Below, in pieces: positions 43,178 to 47,017 of a stretch of 47,017 nucleotides of DNA; position 1 is the stretch's first letter, and every line of letters starts with the position of its first letter. A program made the position numbers and the translations under genes. The stretch is from the NCBI RefSeq assembly GCF_017115085.1, contig NZ_JABXKJ010000193.1:1-47017 (forward strand), written 5' to 3'. The DNA is from Nostoc sp. NMS7. Its GTDB lineage: Bacteria; Cyanobacteriota; Cyanobacteriia; Cyanobacteriales; Nostocaceae. The notes beneath the pieces are model-generated. The model was given only the letters and a program-made list of their open reading frames with translations, ran no database searches and was not told the DNA's origin.

Positions 43178-43532
43178 GGAGTAGGGAGTTAGGGAGTAGG
43201 GGGGGATGAGGAGGACAAGGGGGACAAGGGGGACAAGGGGGACAGAATTAATTACACAATGTCATTGCGAATGGAGCGTACTTTTTTGGAGAAGCAAGCT
43301 ACGCGGTAGCCTCTGGTAGAGAAGCGGAATCAAGCAATCACAAAGGCTGGGCTTGCTTTGCAATAACTGTAAATATTTTTGTGTCATCTACTTAAAATTT
43401 TCTCCCTCATCTCCCTCATCTTCCACTGCACCCGAAGATAAATCATGAAATTTAGATGAACTGAAAAGTTACATCTAAATTTCATGAGTATTTATTGCAA
43501 AATATTAAATAGTACCATCTGGAGAGTAATTT
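43178..43532. repeat. Spacer with short repeats and REP modules, gcvH-gcvP
   Basis: 355 bases. 43178-43245: GGGAGTAGGGAGTTAGGGAGTA, then GGGGGACAA units. 43260-43340: REP-like modules TTTGGAGAAGCAAGCTACGC and CTCTGGTAGAGAAGCGG. 43430-43490 has an inverted pair CATGAAATTTAGATG/CATCTAAATTTCATG that could form a 15-bp hairpin close to the gcvP start. Confidence 0.75.
43440..43488. promoter_or_regulatory. Long perfect inverted repeat before gcvP
   Basis: CATGAAATTTAGATG (about 43444-43458) and CATCTAAATTTCATG (about 43471-43485) are complementary over 15 bases with a 12-base loop, 45-50 bases before the gcvP GTG. No T-run follows, so it is more likely an operator, an RNA leader hairpin or a repeat than a terminator. 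Confidence 0.45.
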
Positions 43533-46448
43533 GTGGTATCACACGCCCCCATTCTCAAGTCTAATGAGCAGCAAGTGCTGGACGAAAGAAGTCAAAAGTT
43601 AAGTAGTTTTGCGCCAAGACACATTGGCCCTAACTCTGATGACATCCAGCAAATGCTTAAGGTCTTGGGGTTTCCCAGCCTGGATGCCCTAATTGACCAA
43701 ACAGTTCCACAGATAATCAGGCTGAAGCAACCGCTAAAGTTACCAGAAGCAGAAAGTGAGTATGCAGCACTGGCATCATTAAAAAAAGTTGCTGCCAAAA
43801 ATCAGGTTTTCCGCTCATACATTGGTATGGGATATTACGACAGTATTACCCCACCTGTGATTGGGCGTAACATTTTAGAAAACCCCGGTTGGTATACTGC
43901 CTACACTCCTTATCAGCCAGAAATTGCCCAAGGGCGACTAGAAGCGCTGCTGAATTTTCAAACCCTGATTATCGATTTAACAGGTTTGGAAATTGCCAAT
44001 GCTTCGTTACTCGATGAAGCCACAGCAGCAGCTGAAGCAATGAGTCTAAGCTATGGTGTCTCTAAAAATCAGGCAAATGCGTATTTCGTCTCTGGTGATT
44101 GCCATCCCCAAACTATCGACGTGTTGCAAACACGGGCGAAACCATTAGGGATTAAGATCATTGTCGGCGATCATCAAACATTTGATTTTGATCAACCAAT
44201 TTTTGGGGCTGTTCTGCAATATCCTGCAAGTGATGGCATCATTTATGACTACCGCGCTTTTATAGAAAAAGCCCATGCTAAGGGTGCATTGGTGACGGTA
44301 GCAGCAGATCCTTTAAGTTTAACTTTGCTAACGCCTCCTGGGGAATTTGGCGCTGATATTGCTGTCGGCAGCACCCAGCGCTTCGGTATTCCGTTGGGGT
44401 TTGGGGGACCTCATGCGGCATACTTTGCTACGAAGGAAGAATATAAGCGACTGGTTCCAGGGCGAATTGTGGGAGTATCAAAAGATGCTCAAGGTAAGCC
44501 TGCATTGCGTCTCGCCTTACAAACCCGCGAACAGCACATCCGCCGTGAAAAAGCTACTAGTAATATCTGTACTGCACAGGTGCTACTGGCGGTAATGGCG
44601 AGTATGTACGCCGTCTATCATGGCCCGGTTGGACTGAAACAAATTGCTGAAAATATCCACTCCTTGACGGTGTTGCTAGCAGCAGGACTGAAGCGTTTAG
44701 GTTACAAAGTCGTTTCAGAATCTTACTTTGATACGCTGCGAGTAGAACTGGGAAGACGCAATTTAAAAGATATTCTGGCAGCTAGCGAACAACTTCAAAT
44801 TAACCTGCGGGTTTTTGATGCAACTGCTGTTGGTATTTCGCTAAATGAAACAACTACACCAGAAGACTTAATCGACCTCTGGCAGATTTTTGCTGGTACA
44901 GATGATTTACCTTTTACCCTAGAAGAATTAATTTCTCCGTCTCTTCCCCATTTCTCCCTCCCCCGCACAAGTACATATCTCACTCACCCAGTCTTTAACC
45001 GCTATCACTCAGAAACTGAGTTGTTGCGCTATCTGCACAAGCTGGAAAGCAAGGACTTATCGCTAACTACATCGATGATTCCCTTGGGTTCTTGCACAAT
45101 GAAGTTAAATGCAACAGCTGAGATGATTCCGGTAACTTGGGAGGAATTTGGCAAGATTCATCCATTTGCCCCGGCATCGCAAACGCAAGGTTATCAAATC
45201 CTGTTTAAACAACTTGAGGCATGGTTAGCTGAAATTACCGGGTTTGCGGGAATTTCTCTACAACCAAATGCTGGTTCTCAAGGGGAGTATACGGGACTTT
45301 TGGTGATTCGTCAGTATCACGAAAATCGGGGTGAAGGACACCGCAATGTCTGTTTGATTCCCACCTCTGCACACGGAACAAACCCTGCAAGTGCGGTGAT
45401 GTGCGGGATGAAGGTGGTGGCAGTTGCCTGTGATTCACAAGGTAATATTGATGTCGATGACTTAAAGGCTAAGGCAGAAAAACACAGCAATCAACTCGCC
45501 GCCTTAATGGTGACATATCCTTCAACTCACGGTGTTTTTGAGGAGCCAATTCAGGAAATCTGCGCTGTTGTTCATAGTCACGGTGGACAAGTTTACATGG
45601 ATGGGGCAAATATGAACGCCCAAGTGGGAATTTGCCGTCCTGGGGATATTGGCGCAGATGTCTGTCACTTGAATCTGCACAAAACCTTCTGTATTCCTCA
45701 TGGTGGCGGTGGCCCTGGTATGGGACCCATTGGAGTTGCTTCTCATTTGGTGCGATTTTTGCCCGGACACCCTGTTGTGGGGAGTGGAGAAGAAATTTCT
45801 AATTCTCAACGTATTGGTGCGGTTGCTGCCGCGCCTTGGGGTAGTCCTAGTATCTTGGTGATTTCTTGGATGTACATTGCCATGATGGGTGCAGCTGGTT
45901 TAACCCAAGCAACTAAGGTGGCGATTCTCAACGCTAACTATATCGCCAAGAAACTGGAATCGTTCTATCCGGTTTTGTATCAGGGGAAAAATGGTCTAGT
46001 TGCCCATGAATGTATTTTAGATTTGCGATCGCTCAAAAAATCGGCTGCGATCGAAATCGATGATGTTGCCAAGCGTCTCATGGACTACGGTTTCCATGCG
46101 CCGACTGTCTCCTGGCCTGTAGCGGGTACAATCATGGTAGAACCTACAGAAAGTGAATCTAAACAAGAGTTGGATCGTTTCTGTGATGCATTGATTTCTA
46201 TTCGCCAAGAAATTGCCGAAATAGAATCAGGTAAGGTAGATATCCAAGATAATGTTTTGAAGAACGCACCGCACACTGCCGAAAGTCTCATCGTCGGAGA
46301 ATGGCAGCATCCTTATTCTCGTGAACAAGCTGCCTATCCTGCGCCTTGGACTCGTGAGTATAAATTTTGGCCAGCTGTTGGTCGCATTGATGCAGCCTTT
46401 GGCGATCGGAATTTTGTTTGTTCTTGTCTGCCAATGGATGCTTATTAG
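43533..46448 (+). CDS. gcvP: Glycine dehydrogenase (decarboxylating), P protein
   Basis: 971 residues, a fused full-length P protein. PLP Lys717 lies in [21 protein letters not shown]-terminal half starts [20 protein letters not shown] and [20 protein letters not shown]; the C-terminal half has [33 protein letters not shown] and [12 protein letters not shown]. It decarboxylates glycine and loads GcvH. The GTG start at 43533 gives the usual N-terminus. The separated promoter region suggests independent control from gcvT-gcvH. Confidence 0.97.
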   Translation: MVSHAPILKSNEQQVLDERSQKLSSFAPRHIGPNSDDIQQMLKVLGFPSLDALIDQTVPQIIRLKQPLKLPEAESEYAALASLKKVAAKNQVFRSYIGMGYYDSITPPVIGRNILENPGWYTAYTPYQPEIAQGRLEALLNFQTLIIDLTGLEIANASLLDEATAAAEAMSLSYGVSKNQANAYFVSGDCHPQTIDVLQTRAKPLGIKIIVGDHQTFDFDQPIFGAVLQYPASDGIIYDYRAFIEKAHAKGALVTVAADPLSLTLLTPPGEFGADIAVGSTQRFGIPLGFGGPHAAYFATKEEYKRLVPGRIVGVSKDAQGKPALRLALQTREQHIRREKATSNICTAQVLLAVMASMYAVYHGPVGLKQIAENIHSLTVLLAAGLKRLGYKVVSESYFDTLRVELGRRNLKDILAASEQLQINLRVFDATAVGISLNETTTPEDLIDLWQIFAGTDDLPFTLEELISPSLPHFSLPRTSTYLTHPVFNRYHSETELLRYLHKLESKDLSLTTSMIPLGSCTMKLNATAEMIPVTWEEFGKIHPFAPASQTQGYQILFKQLEAWLAEITGFAGISLQPNAGSQGEYTGLLVIRQYHENRGEGHRNVCLIPTSAHGTNPASAVMCGMKVVAVACDSQGNIDVDDLKAKAEKHSNQLAALMVTYPSTHGVFEEPIQEICAVVHSHGGQVYMDGANMNAQVGICRPGDIGADVCHLNLHKTFCIPHGGGGPGMGPIGVASHLVRFLPGHPVVGSGEEISNSQRIGAVAAAPWGSPSILVISWMYIAMMGAAGLTQATKVAILNANYIAKKLESFYPVLYQGKNGLVAHECILDLRSLKKSAAIEIDDVAKRLMDYGFHAPTVSWPVAGTIMVEPTESESKQELDRFCDALISIRQEIAEIESGKVDIQDNVLKNAPHTAESLIVGEWQHPYSREQAAYPAPWTREYKFWPAVGRIDAAFGDRNFVCSCLPMDAY

Positions 46449-46543
46449 TTGTATAAATATCCCCCCAAACCCCTTTTTTAAGGGCTATCGTGTACATACA
46501 AGTCTCTGTTGACGCAATTTACAGTTTATCGAATAGCCCAAAG

Positions 46544-46627
46544 AAACCTCACCCTGGTTATGCTACGCAAAACCTGTCCCTCTCCGTGAGTTCAGAGAGG
46601 GATGTCCGCAAGGACAAGGTGAGGTTT
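46544..46627. terminator. Bidirectional terminator-like long hairpin
   Basis: AAACCTCACC (46544-46553) and GGTGAGGTTT (46618-46627) pair over 10 bp, enclosing a second stem TCCCTCTC (46577-46584)/GAGAGGGA (46595-46602). A T-run follows on the plus strand and an A-run precedes, so it can end both gcvP and the convergent antitoxin-like gene. The same modules occur at 8931-8970, so this is also a dispersed repeat. Confidence 0.75.
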
Positions 46628-46644
46628 TTGTTTGCTAATAATTA

Positions 46645-46968
46645 TCAAACTACAATTGTTTGAGCGAATTTACGATTTTCAGGTTTAGGTTTAACTGTAA
46701 TCTCTACGTCACTACCTAACTTATTTAGATAAACTATCAATCTATCTGTTGAAAAACCACTTAATCTACCTCTAATTAGTAAAGAAACTTTTGGTTGATC
46801 TATTCCTATAATTTCGGCTGCTTGAACTTGTGTTAAATTTAGATTAGTAATGATTTCACTGATTTTACGTACTAGTTCAGCTTTCAATAATCTTTGTTCA
46901 GGATTAGATAAACCTAAGTCAGCAAATACATTTCCGTTAGTAACATCAACTTTATTTTCTTCCAGGAC
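46645..46968 (-). CDS. XRE-family HTH antitoxin-like protein, 5' end interrupted by a repeat
   Basis: 107 open codons. The protein reads NVFADLGLSNPEQRLLKAEL, then the helix-turn-helix LTQVQAAEIIGIDQPKVSLL and RGRLSGFSTDRLIVYLNKLG, ending VEITVKPKPENRKFAQTIVV. This is a typical HigA-like/XRE protein that normally starts some 10-15 residues before NVFADLG. No ATG is available: the frame opens at 46968 within a dispersed repeat (GGACTTACGCA) and the first alternative starts are CTG at 46965 or TTG at 46887. The matching toxin gene would lie beyond the window end, if it exists. It may be a pseudogene or use a non-ATG start. Confidence 0.75.
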   Translation of the reverse strand, partial: VLEENKVDVTNGNVFADLGLSNPEQRLLKAELVRKISEIITNLNLTQVQAAEIIGIDQPKVSLLIRGRLSGFSTDRLIVYLNKLGSDVEITVKPKPENRKFAQTIVV

Positions 46969-47017
46969 TTACGCAACTGGCACAAATAGCGGGCAGGGCG
47001 CAGCCTTGACACGCGAC
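46962..47017. repeat. Dispersed repeat end (CCAGGACTTACGCAA), runs off the window
   Basis: CCAGGACTTACGCAA (46962-46976) is the exact reverse complement of 32502-32516, the right end of the MITE-like element there. The sequence continues to the window edge with GCGGGCAGGGCGCAGCC, unlike the 32.4-kb copy, so it is either another subfamily or a chimeric insertion. Confidence 0.55.

Overview
The window looks like chromosomal DNA of a cyanobacterium, most likely a filamentous Nostocales-type species. The evidence is chlorophyll synthase (chlG), the cytochrome b6f subunit PetP, a Get3d-type ATPase, many copies of the HIP1 octamer GCGATCGC, and intergenic runs of short tandem repeats such as (ATTGGGC)n and (GACAAGGGG)n. 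The genus assignment is inference. No phage module and no CRISPR array were seen.

Layout. 1-6.2 kb (minus strand): argH, a small membrane protein, larB, a family-5 substrate-binding lipoprotein, a PIN-like/PD-(D/E)XK-like gene pair, and ispF. 6.5-8.6 kb (plus): a small conserved gene with an ECF-type ATPase, a NYN-domain RNase-like gene, and tRNA-Asn(GUU). 8.6-12.55 kb is a repeat-rich, partly decayed stretch. It holds a two-ATPase membrane protein gene that lost its first P-loop by an in-frame deletion and is frameshifted at a glycine-zipper repeat, then two MITE-like elements flanking a 21-nt tandem-repeat ORF. 12.55-14.9 kb: an M56 peptidase/BlaI pair and comB.

15.0-28.3 kb (all minus) is one large surface-polysaccharide locus. 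In transcription order it reads wzm, wzt, acyltransferase, coiled-coil methyltransferase, two glycosyltransferases, a MITE-like element, gmd, two glycosyltransferases, rfbA, rfbC, rfbD. Together these make dTDP-rhamnose and a GDP-mannose-derived 6-deoxyhexose, assemble a glycan and export it by an ABC transporter that appears to recognise a modified chain end (Wzt has a C-terminal extension). The methyltransferase carries six 42-bp repeats that encode exactly two heptads each, so it is a candidate length-variable molecular ruler for chain length. I consider this the most interesting system in the window.

28.7-35.2 kb: a Uma2 nuclease gene with a decayed Uma2 tail next to it, petP, get3d, chlG, a small Cys-rich membrane protein, then A+T-rich decayed genes of unknown origin. 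34.3-38.0 kb: nucleoside hydrolase and a yeast-type cytosine deaminase (divergent, 16 bp apart), a metallophosphoesterase and mtnP, giving a nucleobase/nucleoside salvage theme. 38.2-40.7 kb: a nested palindrome, a structured non-coding stretch and an IS607-type element (tnpA plus a TnpB-related protein that keeps D-E-D but shows no zinc ribbon). 40.8-46.5 kb: a lumenal or periplasmic pentapeptide protein and the glycine-cleavage genes gcvT-gcvH-gcvP. The window ends in an XRE-type antitoxin-like gene whose start is cut off by a dispersed repeat.
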